From positions 1-46,471 of the forward strand of contig JACNGQ010000174.1 of the NCBI GenBank assembly GCA_014384025.1: a stretch of 46,471 nt of DNA, in the 5' to 3' direction. The stretch is from Planctomycetota bacterium (GTDB lineage: Bacteria; Planctomycetota; Phycisphaerae; Sedimentisphaerales; Anaerobacaceae). Positions 8,409 to 17,206 of this stretch are shown here, piece after piece (the stretch's first letter is position 1; the number at the start of each line of letters is the position of its first letter). The notes beneath the pieces were generated by a model that made no database searches, had not been told where the DNA came from, and was given only the letters and a program-made list of their open reading frames with translations. Both the position numbers and the translations under genes were made by a program.

Positions 8409-9182
8409 ATGGCGAAAAAGAAGAAAATTACAAAAGCTTATGATAACCTTGAGTTCTTACATGGTCGCTCTGCTCGGCATCTGCGAGTTTTAGCAGAATT
8501 TATCGAACCTGAAGAGCGGTTAAGAAAGCACGGTATTTGTAACACAATAGTATTCTTCGGTTCATCGCGGTCTGTCGATAATTGTACTTTCAGAAAGCAG
8601 AGATTAGATAAAACATTAGTGCCTGAAAAAGCCATTCGTGTGAGTAACGCGCATGAATCCTGTATCGAACTGGCGAAACGCATCACGGCCTGGTCGCAGA
8701 AGATAAAAGAGCCGGCAAAGCGGTTTTATGTCTGTTCGGGTGGCGGACCAGGCATAATGCAAGCGGTTAATAAAGGCGCAAAACTGGCGGGTGGAAAATC
8801 TATTGGCTTTAATATTACTCTTCCTCTTGAACAGCTTCTGAATCCCTATGTTTCACCGGAGCTTAGTTTCAACTTTCATTATTTTTTCATACGCAAGTTC
8901 TGGTTCCTGTACTATGCCAAAGCGCTAATCGGCTTTCCAGGTGGTTTTGGCACAATGGATGAGATTTTTGAAATGCTTACCTTACTGCAAACTGGGAAGA
9001 TTGAAAAACAGATTCCTGTCGTACTCTTCGACAAAATGTTTTGGAACGAAGTCATTAATTTTCAAGCGTTGCAGGAATATGGCACCGTCAGGGCGGTTGA
9101 CTTAAAACTCTTTAAGATTTTAGATAGTGTCGATGAGGCCTTTGAGTATATTACGGGGCAACTAACAAAGTTGTATCTCTGA
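8409..9182 (+). CDS. LOG-family (TIGR00730-like) nucleotide 5'-monophosphate nucleosidase
   Basis: A Rossmann-fold protein of 257 residues. Family members hydrolyse nucleoside monophosphates to free base plus ribose 5-phosphate (PpnN and plant/bacterial LOG enzymes). The diagnostic motifs are both present: GGGPGIMQA at ~111-119 and PGGFGTMDE at 177-185, which form the phosphate-binding and catalytic site. An N-terminal extension (residues 1-45) beyond the minimal LOG domain is visible, as in longer members. AGGA lies upstream of the ATG. It sits 21 bp after uridine kinase and 106 bp before a PfkB kinase, so it is likely co-expressed in nucleotide salvage. Older annotation often calls such proteins lysine decarboxylase, for which there is no support here. 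Confidence 0.92.
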   Translation: MAKKKKITKAYDNLEFLHGRSARHLRVLAEFIEPEERLRKHGICNTIVFFGSSRSVDNCTFRKQRLDKTLVPEKAIRVSNAHESCIELAKRITAWSQKIKEPAKRFYVCSGGGPGIMQAVNKGAKLAGGKSIGFNITLPLEQLLNPYVSPELSFNFHYFFIRKFWFLYYAKALIGFPGGFGTMDEIFEMLTLLQTGKIEKQIPVVLFDKMFWNEVINFQALQEYGTVRAVDLKLFKILDSVDEAFEYITGQLTKLYL

Positions 9183-9195
9183 TTATATTCCCAAA

Positions 9196-9238
9196 ATGGG
9201 CACCAAGCGAAAAGCGGGCATTAGCCGCTGTTGCCCAT
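9196..9238. other. Nested inverted repeat between LOG and PfkB genes
   Basis: The outer arms ATGGGCA (9196-9202) and TGCCCAT (9232-9238) enclose inner arms AGCGG (9213-9217) and CCGCT (9225-9229). This could fold as a stem with an internal loop in the mRNA between the two coding regions. There is no T-run after it, so it is not a standard intrinsic terminator. An mRNA stability or expression-tuning element is possible. Confidence 0.35.
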
Positions 9239-9288
9239 CATTGCAAAAATAATGTTTCTAAAAGGATAAAAGATTTCATGAGGTGCTT

Positions 9289-10296
9289 ATGGAGCTTGAT
9301 GTATATGCTCTTGGTAACGCTTTAATGGATATCCAGGTGCAGGTTGAAGATTCGCTTCTTACTGAACTCGGCCTTCAAAAGGGAAATAGGTACCTCACCG
9401 AGCGCTATCGTCAGGAAGAGATCTTGCAGAAGCTGCTCAGGTCGGACAACCTGGACAGTGCCCTGAAAGCCGGCAAACTGCAGACAGCCGCAGGTGGGAG
9501 CGCGGCGAACACGATGTATGGCATTTCACAACTGGGCGGCCGGGCAGGATTTTGTGGAAAGATTGCAACCGACGGACTCGGGGCCCTTTACTCAGCACAC
9601 ATGCAGCAAAGCGGTATTGTATTCAATGAAAAATCTGTGCAGGGGATGACGGGGACATGCATTGTCTTAATCTCTGATGATGCCCAGAGAACCATGCTCA
9701 CCTGCCTGGGTGTGTCAGGTGAGATCGATTACGAAGATATTGATGAGGAACTGCTCAAGCACAGCCGGTATATCTATCTGGAAGGATATCTTTTTGAAAG
9801 CGAATGTGCAGCCAAGACCATGCTCCGGGCGGTTGCGGCTGCCAGAAAAAATGGTGTGAAGGTAGCTCTGACTGCGTCCGATGCAAGCTGTATCAACCGG
9901 CACCGGAACATGCTCGTACAGCTCATTCAGAATGATGTTGATCTGCTTTTGGCCAATGCCCGGGAGGCACAGGCGCTCAGCGGCGCCGATAACAATGATG
10001 CGGCTTTACAGGTGCTTTCCGGCTGGTGCGAAGGTGTTGCCGTGACCAACGGAGAGCATGGTTCAATGGTTAGTTTTAACGGTGACTTTATGAAGATAGC
10101 GCCGAACAGGGTATCCGCTGTGGACACTACCGGCGCCGGCGATGCGTACGTGGCCGGACTGTTGTACGGAATCATCAGCGGCCGTACGATCAGGGAAAGC
10201 GGCATGATAGCAAGTTTGTTTTCTGCCAAGGTTGTCGCGCAAATCGGACCCCGCTACAACGGCGACATACAGCCCGAGTTGAAAAAACTGCTGTGA
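9289..10296 (+). CDS. PfkB-family carbohydrate/nucleoside kinase (adenosine-kinase-like)
   Basis: A ribokinase-superfamily enzyme of 335 residues, likely phosphorylating adenosine or a related nucleoside in the cytoplasm. PfkB signature 1 is present as GGSAANTMYGISQLGG starting near residue 69, and signature 2 with the anion hole and catalytic base as DTTGAGDAY (279-287, base D285). The early YALGNALMDIQ segment and the GMTGTC lid region are typical of the adenosine-kinase-like branch. The ATG at 9289 is preferred over the GTG two codons earlier because GAGG sits 5 bases before it and the protein then begins at the expected strand. The gene closes the plus-strand salvage operon. Fructokinase or ribokinase activity cannot be excluded by sequence alone. 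Confidence 0.9.
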   Translation: MELDVYALGNALMDIQVQVEDSLLTELGLQKGNRYLTERYRQEEILQKLLRSDNLDSALKAGKLQTAAGGSAANTMYGISQLGGRAGFCGKIATDGLGALYSAHMQQSGIVFNEKSVQGMTGTCIVLISDDAQRTMLTCLGVSGEIDYEDIDEELLKHSRYIYLEGYLFESECAAKTMLRAVAAARKNGVKVALTASDASCINRHRNMLVQLIQNDVDLLLANAREAQALSGADNNDAALQVLSGWCEGVAVTNGEHGSMVSFNGDFMKIAPNRVSAVDTTGAGDAYVAGLLYGIISGRTIRESGMIASLFSAKVVAQIGPRYNGDIQPELKKLL

Positions 10297-10346
10297 CGGA
10301 CAGGAAGTTTGATTTCCACCGACAGGAGTAATTGTCTCTGTTCTAA

Positions 10347-13300
10347 TCACCTCTTGAAATCAGCAATTTGCACAGTAACGGGGCCAAGCAAACCGGATTG
10401 CAATAGAGGTAATTTCATTTTGCCAAAACGTTTTGTTGTATAAGTATAACGACCGGCCGGCCACTCCTTACCCTCAAGTAATCCCGAAGGCCACTTTACT
10501 GTTCTGACGTTAGTGTCCGGTTCCTGCTGGTCACCGAGCAAACGGTTGGTCCAGAGATTAGCCACTTCGATCTCAAGGTGATTGTTCTTTGCCCGTATTA
10601 GATTGGTAATCTTCACACGCCAGGGTGCAGTCCATATAACGCCAAGGTTTTTCCCGTTTAGGCGTACCCTGGCTATATGATAAACATCGCCCAGGTCAAG
10701 GTAGAGATCCCCATCTGAAGGATGAAAATCAGGCAGATCGAAAGATTTTCTGTAGGTCGCGAGACCCGAGTAATATTTAATACCACGTTCACTACGTTGC
10801 GTCCAATCCTCAAGCTTGTTGAACACAATCTTTTCCGGGCCGCCCCATTCAGTATCAAAAGAAACATCCCATGGTCTATCCACTACAACTATAGGCTTCT
10901 GTTGTGGGAAGTTTGTCTCTCGCGAGGCATTCCTGGGTTGCTCTACTTGCTGGCGTGAAAAGACCACAAAGAAGCTCTCATAAGGCTCAAAACGCATAGG
11001 TATCGTGGTCCGTCCATTTTCATAATAAGAATATTGCGAAAGACTGTGTATATCGCCTGTAATCGGTATCCACAGTTCGGGTTGGTCACTGCCGTCCCTG
11101 AATGTGCAATCAGCTTTAATCACATGGGGGCTTTTATTAGCAACAAAATAAATATCGTGATTTTTTGTGCGGCGATGAGTGTAGCGGACAGGTCCGGTAG
11201 CGCTGAAATCTTCCGGCACGCCCATATCGGCCAGCAGTTCGGCAGTAACCTCATAGCCGGGATACAACTCATTCTCTGACTTCGAAAATGGACCACCCCA
11301 ATAAATTCGGCCCATACCGTATTTTCGTTCCGAGAGCATTGCGGGCGTATCCAGTGAACCCCAGAGACGCCGAGCGATATTCTGCAATTCCTGATCACAC
11401 CGTGGATAGTCCATCAGACTGGGTGACTTAAGCGGTGGAGAGCCGATGATATTAGCGCCGGCAATAACGAGTTTTTCTATTTTCCTCAGAACGGCCGGGA
11501 GCATGGTGTCAAAGCCGGAAAGAACAAGCAGACTATAGGCAGTTCCCCCGGGAAATGCAATGCGTCCGTCAATCACTTGAGCCCGCTCTATCAGAATATC
11601 CGGCGAACAGCCGTCAAAAGAATATCCTCGTTTATCAGCTAAAACTCCATCACCATTTAATGCGCTTAGTGGAGGCTGAAAAACATGCGGCGCCCCCCCG
11701 GGAGTCAGATAAAGAATATCAACAACTGTCACCCCTTGTCGCAGTATATAAGAACAACGGGTGATATAACGATGATAATCCGAAACCATAGGCCACCAGG
11801 TCTGTCCCCTGTCCCAGTGCACACCATAGGGGCCCATAGTCATGCCCGGTCGATGTTCTTCTCCAAGCGGTTTATGGGCAAAAGTATGGTAAACAAAACG
11901 GTTTATTCCCATACAAAATGCCCAATCCCCCTGATTTTTCATCGAACCAGGATACTGTTGCCAGGATTCCTCAGATCCTGCAGTAAAAGCCTCTACCGCC
12001 AAAATCGGACGTCCCATTGTATGCGCAATGGATGCACCCTCAATACAACTATAAATGGTATTAAAATAACCTTCACTCCAAAACTCGCACATCGGTACAT
12101 CCGCAACAGCACCCAGGTCCAAATCGGCAATCGGATTCATGTCATAAGGCTCGATAGACAACCCTAAGCCGTACTTATGTCCAAGTGATTTTAAGTGCTG
12201 CGCATGGTTATCAAGAACCAATTCCTGCCCGGTCAAACGTAAGTCCCACAAAAAACGCTCAGTAAGTTCAGGGCTTCCAACAATAAGCCCTGTGTAAGCC
12301 GGATAAAACGGTTGTGGATCGTAGCCCCGCCGTCTGCGAAACTCCTGGCGAAAATTCTGTGTCCAGTTCTGTGCTCCCATTTCCCAACTATCAATATGAA
12401 GCATCGTCCATCCGGCACCAGTTTTCCTATGACCAACTTTCTTCAATAGCTTACCAATATAATTTTCGAAATGATCGTCCAAAGCCCTCTTAGAGAATTT
12501 ATCACTTTCGAATCCATAACCAGGCTGTGGTGCCGGGCGAGTATTGGCTCCATTGTTGCGACTGACAAAACGCATAATCGTCCAGTCACCGGCCGGTACT
12601 TCCCAATCCAATATTCCATCCGATTTAAGTCGATCAGTCAAATCGACAATTTTATCTATATCTATACATGCCGACCTGGGCGTTGAAAAATACTTAGCCG
12701 GTGCTGGTAAATAAGGCTTAACACCCTTGACGGATGAAAAGGGTGCACGATAATATAAAGCTTTCTCGTCAATAAAATCGACCTTTACTTCTGCTTTAAA
12801 CGTGGGATATGCCAGTACTGCCACTTCCTCGAAGTAAGTCTCTCTTTTTTCCTGCAACTCCTTTGTGACGGTGGGAAAGTAGGGGCTGCGAGGCTCGGGA
12901 ACAGGTAGCCTCTTATTGAAGTGGACAGGCCCTTTAACCTCGATGGAACCGGCCACTAAGTGCTGCATTGACTGTTCCGGCTCAACCCAGGGGCCCCCAC
13001 TACCGGTCCAACCAGGACCGCTACCCAAAGTAATCTCAATACCCAACCGCTCAGCTTCACGAACGGCATGGACAAAGAGATTTTGCCACTGTTCGCTCAT
13101 AAAATCCACAGGTCCGCGCGGCACGCCGACATTGACTTCCAGAAAAACCAGATTACCAATACCGGCTTCTTTCATAGATTCCAGATCAGCCGTCATTTCT
13201 TCTCGGTTCAGATTACCATCCATAAAATACCAATATACACCAGGTCGGGCTGAGTCCGGTGGATTGTGGAATCTTTTGGCAAGTACATTGTATTCATGAC

Positions 13301-13430
13301 TATTTTCAGGCTTAATGAAAGTAACTTCTCCAGACTCAATACTGTTTTTTGGGGATGATTCCGCCAAAACCAATTGAGCAACTAACAAGACGCTCATTAA
13401 AATGACGTTTAACTGGATAATAATTTTCAT
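10347..13430 (-). CDS. Exported GH106-like glycoside hydrolase (alpha-L-rhamnosidase family)
   Basis: A 1027-residue secreted enzyme with a Sec signal (residues 1-~24, ending LVLAESS). The N-terminal catalytic region shows the family hallmark in which a tryptophan-rich PGVYWYFMDG strand is followed by E-M-T-A-D-L-E-S-M and EAGIGNLVFLEVN. A GSGPGWTGSGGPWV block follows, as in GH106 (Glyco_hydro_106) proteins. The C-terminal ~150 residues form a galactose-binding-like sandwich (LYLDLGDV, VRLNGKNLGVIWTAPW). Removal of terminal alpha-L-rhamnose from a polysaccharide is the family expectation. The ATG at 13430 is chosen because GGAGGA lies 4 bases upstream and a signal peptide follows. It diverges from the GH172 gene, sharing a 288-bp regulatory region. 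The length is normal for the family (~1000). Confidence 0.85.
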   Translation of the reverse strand: MKIIIQLNVILMSVLLVAQLVLAESSPKNSIESGEVTFIKPENSHEYNVLAKRFHNPPDSARPGVYWYFMDGNLNREEMTADLESMKEAGIGNLVFLEVNVGVPRGPVDFMSEQWQNLFVHAVREAERLGIEITLGSGPGWTGSGGPWVEPEQSMQHLVAGSIEVKGPVHFNKRLPVPEPRSPYFPTVTKELQEKRETYFEEVAVLAYPTFKAEVKVDFIDEKALYYRAPFSSVKGVKPYLPAPAKYFSTPRSACIDIDKIVDLTDRLKSDGILDWEVPAGDWTIMRFVSRNNGANTRPAPQPGYGFESDKFSKRALDDHFENYIGKLLKKVGHRKTGAGWTMLHIDSWEMGAQNWTQNFRQEFRRRRGYDPQPFYPAYTGLIVGSPELTERFLWDLRLTGQELVLDNHAQHLKSLGHKYGLGLSIEPYDMNPIADLDLGAVADVPMCEFWSEGYFNTIYSCIEGASIAHTMGRPILAVEAFTAGSEESWQQYPGSMKNQGDWAFCMGINRFVYHTFAHKPLGEEHRPGMTMGPYGVHWDRGQTWWPMVSDYHRYITRCSYILRQGVTVVDILYLTPGGAPHVFQPPLSALNGDGVLADKRGYSFDGCSPDILIERAQVIDGRIAFPGGTAYSLLVLSGFDTMLPAVLRKIEKLVIAGANIIGSPPLKSPSLMDYPRCDQELQNIARRLWGSLDTPAMLSERKYGMGRIYWGGPFSKSENELYPGYEVTAELLADMGVPEDFSATGPVRYTHRRTKNHDIYFVANKSPHVIKADCTFRDGSDQPELWIPITGDIHSLSQYSYYENGRTTIPMRFEPYESFFVVFSRQQVEQPRNASRETNFPQQKPIVVVDRPWDVSFDTEWGGPEKIVFNKLEDWTQRSERGIKYYSGLATYRKSFDLPDFHPSDGDLYLDLGDVYHIARVRLNGKNLGVIWTAPWRVKITNLIRAKNNHLEIEVANLWTNRLLGDQQEPDTNVRTVKWPSGLLEGKEWPAGRYTYTTKRFGKMKLPLLQSGLLGPVTVQIADFKR

Positions 13431-13536
13431 TATGTCCTCCAAACAGAGTTCTGACGTTTGGCATTTGAGCACTTACCCCACACATAATACTCCAACTTCA
13501 GTGAACTGTCAAAATGGGAAGCAAATGACCGGCGGC

Positions 13537-13587
13537 AATCCAAGAACTAATGACTTCATTGGATTCTCGGAGTCTCGCATCTATAAA
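13537..13587 (+). promoter_or_regulatory. Candidate promoter with overlapping inverted repeat upstream of GH172
   Basis: TTGGAT (13559-13564) and TATAAA (13582-13587) are separated by exactly 17 bp. The -35 lies in the right arm of an inverted repeat AATCCAA (13537-13543)/TTGGATT (13559-13565), which could be an operator. The -35 matches consensus only in TTG. A start of transcription near 13594 would give a leader of about 125 bases. Confidence 0.3.
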
Positions 13588-13718
13588 AGTTGCAAGAAGG
13601 ATGGCAGAGCATTACAATAAACGAATATGCTCGACATTATAACGAAATCAAGAATTCCGGAATTACTGCTGCTTTTTCACATCCGGTGATATTCCAGTCT
13701 ATTTGGAAAGAGAAAGAG

Positions 13719-15725
13719 ATGAGAGTTCATGTATTGTATAGTTTAATTCGCCTTCTTGTTATCCTGCTATTTTCTATATCAATCTGCTCAACTGAGCTAT
13801 CGGCGGCAGATGATTGGGTCCCTGGGATTCAAGAACTGTACAGGCTCGATCGGCTCGGAGTATTAAAGAAGTCAATCAAGGTTGCTTCGGTATCCAGCTA
13901 TGATCGAACAGGCGGAAATAACGACGGCTTCGGCGGACAATATTCCTACGTACGTAAGGAAAAGGATGGTTTGGTTCTGGTCGACCTGCAGGGACCGGGA
14001 ATAATCTACAGAATCTGGACTCCCACGCCAACAGACGACATGCTCGAGTTCTACTTTGATGGTGAGAGTGAGCCGAGCATACGGGTCAGATTTCGTGATC
14101 TTTTCTTAGGCAAACATCCTGCCTTTATTAGGCCGTTAGTCGGATATGGAGCCGGAGGATTTTACAGTTATGTGCCGCTCACTTATGAGAAGTCATGCAA
14201 GGTTTTCATCAGGGCTGAGCGTTTCCAATTCTATCAGATAAATTATGCAACATATCCTCAAGGAACGGCAATAGTAAGCTCTCCTAAGCAGCCAGCAGAT
14301 GAATACGGATATCATCTGGAGAAAGCCAGAAAACTTTTCGAATCGTATGGTATGGACATCAGTTCTTATGGTGTCCCGGCCGGGGGGCGGATTGAGAAAT
14401 TCAAATCCAAAGTCCAGTTGAAGGCGGGAGAGACTGTGAAAATCTTCGAAATCGATCGTCCGGGAAGAATTGTCGGGATTCGCATTTCGCCTCCGGAGGC
14501 TTTGGTTGATAAGGAGCGCAGAGTTGTCCTTCGCGCATACTGGGATGATAACAAGGAACCTGCAATACTCAGTCCTGCCGGAGATTTCTTCGGCTATGCA
14601 TGGGGTAAGCCGGCAACAAAGTCTCTGCTGGTGGGATCAGCCAATGGAGTGAACTATTGTTACTTGCCGATGCCGTTCGATAAATCCGCCAGAATCGAAC
14701 TGCTTTCTGATCGGCGATTGGCTAAAGAGACAGAGCTTGAGATAGAAGTGCTGTTTGTCCCCGTAGCCCGGCGGGAGAATGAAGGCAGATTTTACGCTAT
14801 ATGGCGACGAGAAAATCCTACAACTAAAGGCAAATCCTTCACATTTGTCGAAACCGCAGGCCGGGGGCATATCGTTGGAGTTATCCAGCAATCGCAGGGA
14901 TTTGAGTCGGGCAATACTTATTTTTTTGAGGGTGACGATCAGACGACGATAGACGGCGAGCTTGTCATTCATGGTACGGGATCGGAAGATTTGTATAATG
15001 GTGGTTGGTATGATGTCACAGGCCGATGGGACTCAAAGAGGTCATTTCCACTGAGCGGCTGTCTCGGATATATGAAGCATCTGGGAAGAACCGGTGGATA
15101 CCGGTTCTTTTTGGGTGATGCCTATTCGTATCGCAAAAGTGTGCTGCAGACAATTGAGCATGCTCCAACCGGGAACGACCTTCTAAATGACTACTGTGCC
15201 GTGACGTTTCTGTATTCGCTGGAAAGGCCGACCTGTGAATTTGACCTTCCGCCGGCGGAGGAAAGGAAAGTAATCGACCCGAAGCGCATCGTCTTCGCGA
15301 CCTGGTGGAATATTCCGATTAGCGCATTTTCATATCGTGATGGATCGCTCACAAAGAAAGAGGAGAAAATCGGCGGTAAGAATATTCGGTTCCTTTCGCT
15401 GCGGGCCAAAGGGAACGACACTTTTGGACATCATTTCATCTGCTTTGTTTGTGAACTTCCGGCGGCCGGCAAATACAAAGTCAGCCTTGACGCAGTCAAG
15501 GGACCATCGCAGGGAAAGGTACAGATGTTTCTGGATGAAGCACCGGTTGGGCCGGAAGTGGACCTATATGACCCTGAAAGAGAATGTGCATTGGACAAAT
15601 ATGTTGGCACACTTAATCTGGCAGAGGGGTCAAACAGATTATTATTCAAGCTCGTAGGCAAGCACACAGAATCTCAGGGCCTTGGTGTGGACCTTACAAA
15701 TATCATTTGCCAGCGGGTGGATTAA
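13719..15725 (+). CDS. Exported GH172 (DUF2961) glycoside hydrolase
   Basis: A 668-residue protein with a Sec signal peptide (hydrophobic ~8-28, cleavage near LSA-AD). The DUF2961/GH172 fold is recognisable from SSYDRTGGNNDGFGG at ~59-73, the QGPGIIYRIW strand at ~91-100, FFEGDDQ at ~402-408 and GTGSEDLYNGGW at 419-430. The last two motifs hold the glutamates (E404, E423) that align with the family's conserved acidic residues. Characterised GH172 enzymes act on alpha-linked D-arabinofuranose or D-fructofuranose. The C-terminal ~100 residues form an extra sandwich domain. The ATG at 13719 is chosen for the signal peptide; the ribosome site (GGAAAGAGA) is weak. It is followed after 35 bp by a Gfo/Idh/MocA gene, suggesting co-transcription. 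Confidence 0.88.
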   Translation: MRVHVLYSLIRLLVILLFSISICSTELSAADDWVPGIQELYRLDRLGVLKKSIKVASVSSYDRTGGNNDGFGGQYSYVRKEKDGLVLVDLQGPGIIYRIWTPTPTDDMLEFYFDGESEPSIRVRFRDLFLGKHPAFIRPLVGYGAGGFYSYVPLTYEKSCKVFIRAERFQFYQINYATYPQGTAIVSSPKQPADEYGYHLEKARKLFESYGMDISSYGVPAGGRIEKFKSKVQLKAGETVKIFEIDRPGRIVGIRISPPEALVDKERRVVLRAYWDDNKEPAILSPAGDFFGYAWGKPATKSLLVGSANGVNYCYLPMPFDKSARIELLSDRRLAKETELEIEVLFVPVARRENEGRFYAIWRRENPTTKGKSFTFVETAGRGHIVGVIQQSQGFESGNTYFFEGDDQTTIDGELVIHGTGSEDLYNGGWYDVTGRWDSKRSFPLSGCLGYMKHLGRTGGYRFFLGDAYSYRKSVLQTIEHAPTGNDLLNDYCAVTFLYSLERPTCEFDLPPAEERKVIDPKRIVFATWWNIPISAFSYRDGSLTKKEEKIGGKNIRFLSLRAKGNDTFGHHFICFVCELPAAGKYKVSLDAVKGPSQGKVQMFLDEAPVGPEVDLYDPERECALDKYVGTLNLAEGSNRLLFKLVGKHTESQGLGVDLTNIICQRVD

Positions 15726-15760
15726 GCAAGCTGTTTTGGCTCCCGACGAGAAATAGACAG

Positions 15761-17089
15761 ATGGATAACTATAGAATAACTCGGCGAAATTTCGTCAGAA
15801 ATACTGCACTCTCAGTAGCAGAGATTGTGGGATTTCCATACATCGTCCCATCATCTGTGTTCGGTAGCGACGGAGCAGTACTGCCAAGCAATCGCATAAC
15901 ACTGGGTCTCATTGGTGCTGGTAATATCAACACGCACCACCGTGAGACCTTTCTGGCGGAGAAGGATACCCGTATTGTTGCTGTCTGCGATCCGGTTGAG
16001 AGCCGGCGCAAGGCCTATCAGAACCGCATCAATCAGGCATATCGGGGCAGAGTATGTGTTGATTGCCGCGACTACCGTGAGATGCTGGATTGCACGGGCA
16101 TTGATGCTGTTTGTATCGGCACACCTGACCACTGGCATGCGGTGCAGGCTGTCGCGGCCATGCAGGCTGGCAAAGATGTTTATTTAGAAAAACCCCTCAC
16201 ACTCACAGTGGCCGAGGGTCAACGCGTAGTCGAGACAGCCACAGCATATGGCCGAATCCTACAAAACGGCCTGCAGCGTCGATCACATGGAGCCTTCCGT
16301 CATGCCTGTGAACTGGTTCGCAACGGCCGGATCGGGCGGCTGACCAGCGTAGAGGTTGGTATCATTGGTATTAACAAAGGCGTAGAGGTAGGACGGAACT
16401 TCCCCATATCGCCAGTGCCAGACGGTTTCGACTTCGACCTGTGGCTAGGACCGGCTCAAGAGTCTGCTTTCTGCCCCCAACGCGTCGCCCGTGGCAACGA
16501 AGTCTGCTACTGGTACTACATCTCCGATTATACCACAGGCTTTATTAGCGGTAACGGTGTACACTTCGTGGACATTGCTCAATGGGGTATTGGCGACGAG
16601 GTCAAGCCATTGGAGGTGAACACGCCATCAGCCGACATCCCTGCTGACGGCCTGGTTGACGATGCAATCGCCTGGCAATCTGAGGTCGTCTACGAAAACG
16701 GAGTACGGATGAGTTACAGCAGTGAGGGCAACCCACATCCCGATGGCATTCGTTTTATAGGTACAGAGGGCTGGATTTACATCACCGACGGCGGGACATT
16801 AAGTGCCAGCTCCATGAACGTGCTGAAGTCTGTGATCGGCCCCAGTGAGGTTCACCTCTACGTTAGTCCGGGGCATCATCGCAACTTTCTGGATTGTATC
16901 AAGACACGCCAACCCGCGGCAACTTCCGCCGAAATCGGGCATCACGCTGCTACTACTTGTAATCTGGTGGAGATTTCCACACACTTGGGCCGTAAAGTAA
17001 GGTGGGATTCACGGGCTCAACGCATTGTTAACGACGAAACTGCCAACCGCTTGTTATCACGGGCTATGCGGGCGCCATGGCGGCTATAA
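15761..17089 (+). CDS. Gfo/Idh/MocA family oxidoreductase with Tat-like N-terminus
   Basis: A 442-residue NAD(P)-binding oxidoreductase, probably acting on a sugar released by neighbouring hydrolases. The N-terminus has TRRNFVRNTALS, a twin-arginine-type motif with a weak hydrophobic stretch behind it, so export is likely but less certain than for the paralogue at 2085. The Rossmann loop is LIGAGNINTHH near residues 50-60. The canonical active-site triad EKP is intact at 143-145. LDFDLWLGPA-type and GNGVHFVDIAQW motifs are also present. The ATG at 15761 places the Tat motif correctly; the ribosome binding site is poor, consistent with coupling to the GH172 gene ending 35 bp upstream. The two oxidoreductases in the window are distant paralogues. 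Confidence 0.9.
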   Translation: MDNYRITRRNFVRNTALSVAEIVGFPYIVPSSVFGSDGAVLPSNRITLGLIGAGNINTHHRETFLAEKDTRIVAVCDPVESRRKAYQNRINQAYRGRVCVDCRDYREMLDCTGIDAVCIGTPDHWHAVQAVAAMQAGKDVYLEKPLTLTVAEGQRVVETATAYGRILQNGLQRRSHGAFRHACELVRNGRIGRLTSVEVGIIGINKGVEVGRNFPISPVPDGFDFDLWLGPAQESAFCPQRVARGNEVCYWYYISDYTTGFISGNGVHFVDIAQWGIGDEVKPLEVNTPSADIPADGLVDDAIAWQSEVVYENGVRMSYSSEGNPHPDGIRFIGTEGWIYITDGGTLSASSMNVLKSVIGPSEVHLYVSPGHHRNFLDCIKTRQPAATSAEIGHHAATTCNLVEISTHLGRKVRWDSRAQRIVNDETANRLLSRAMRAPWRL

Positions 17090-17206
17090 AAAGGATTTTA
17101 AGCGGCAATCCAATCTTCGCCGGATATATGGATTGCCACATTTGCCCGGCTTTATGTAAATCAGAGACTGAAACGAGTAAAGCCTACTTAGATTGGAAGG
17201 TGAATA

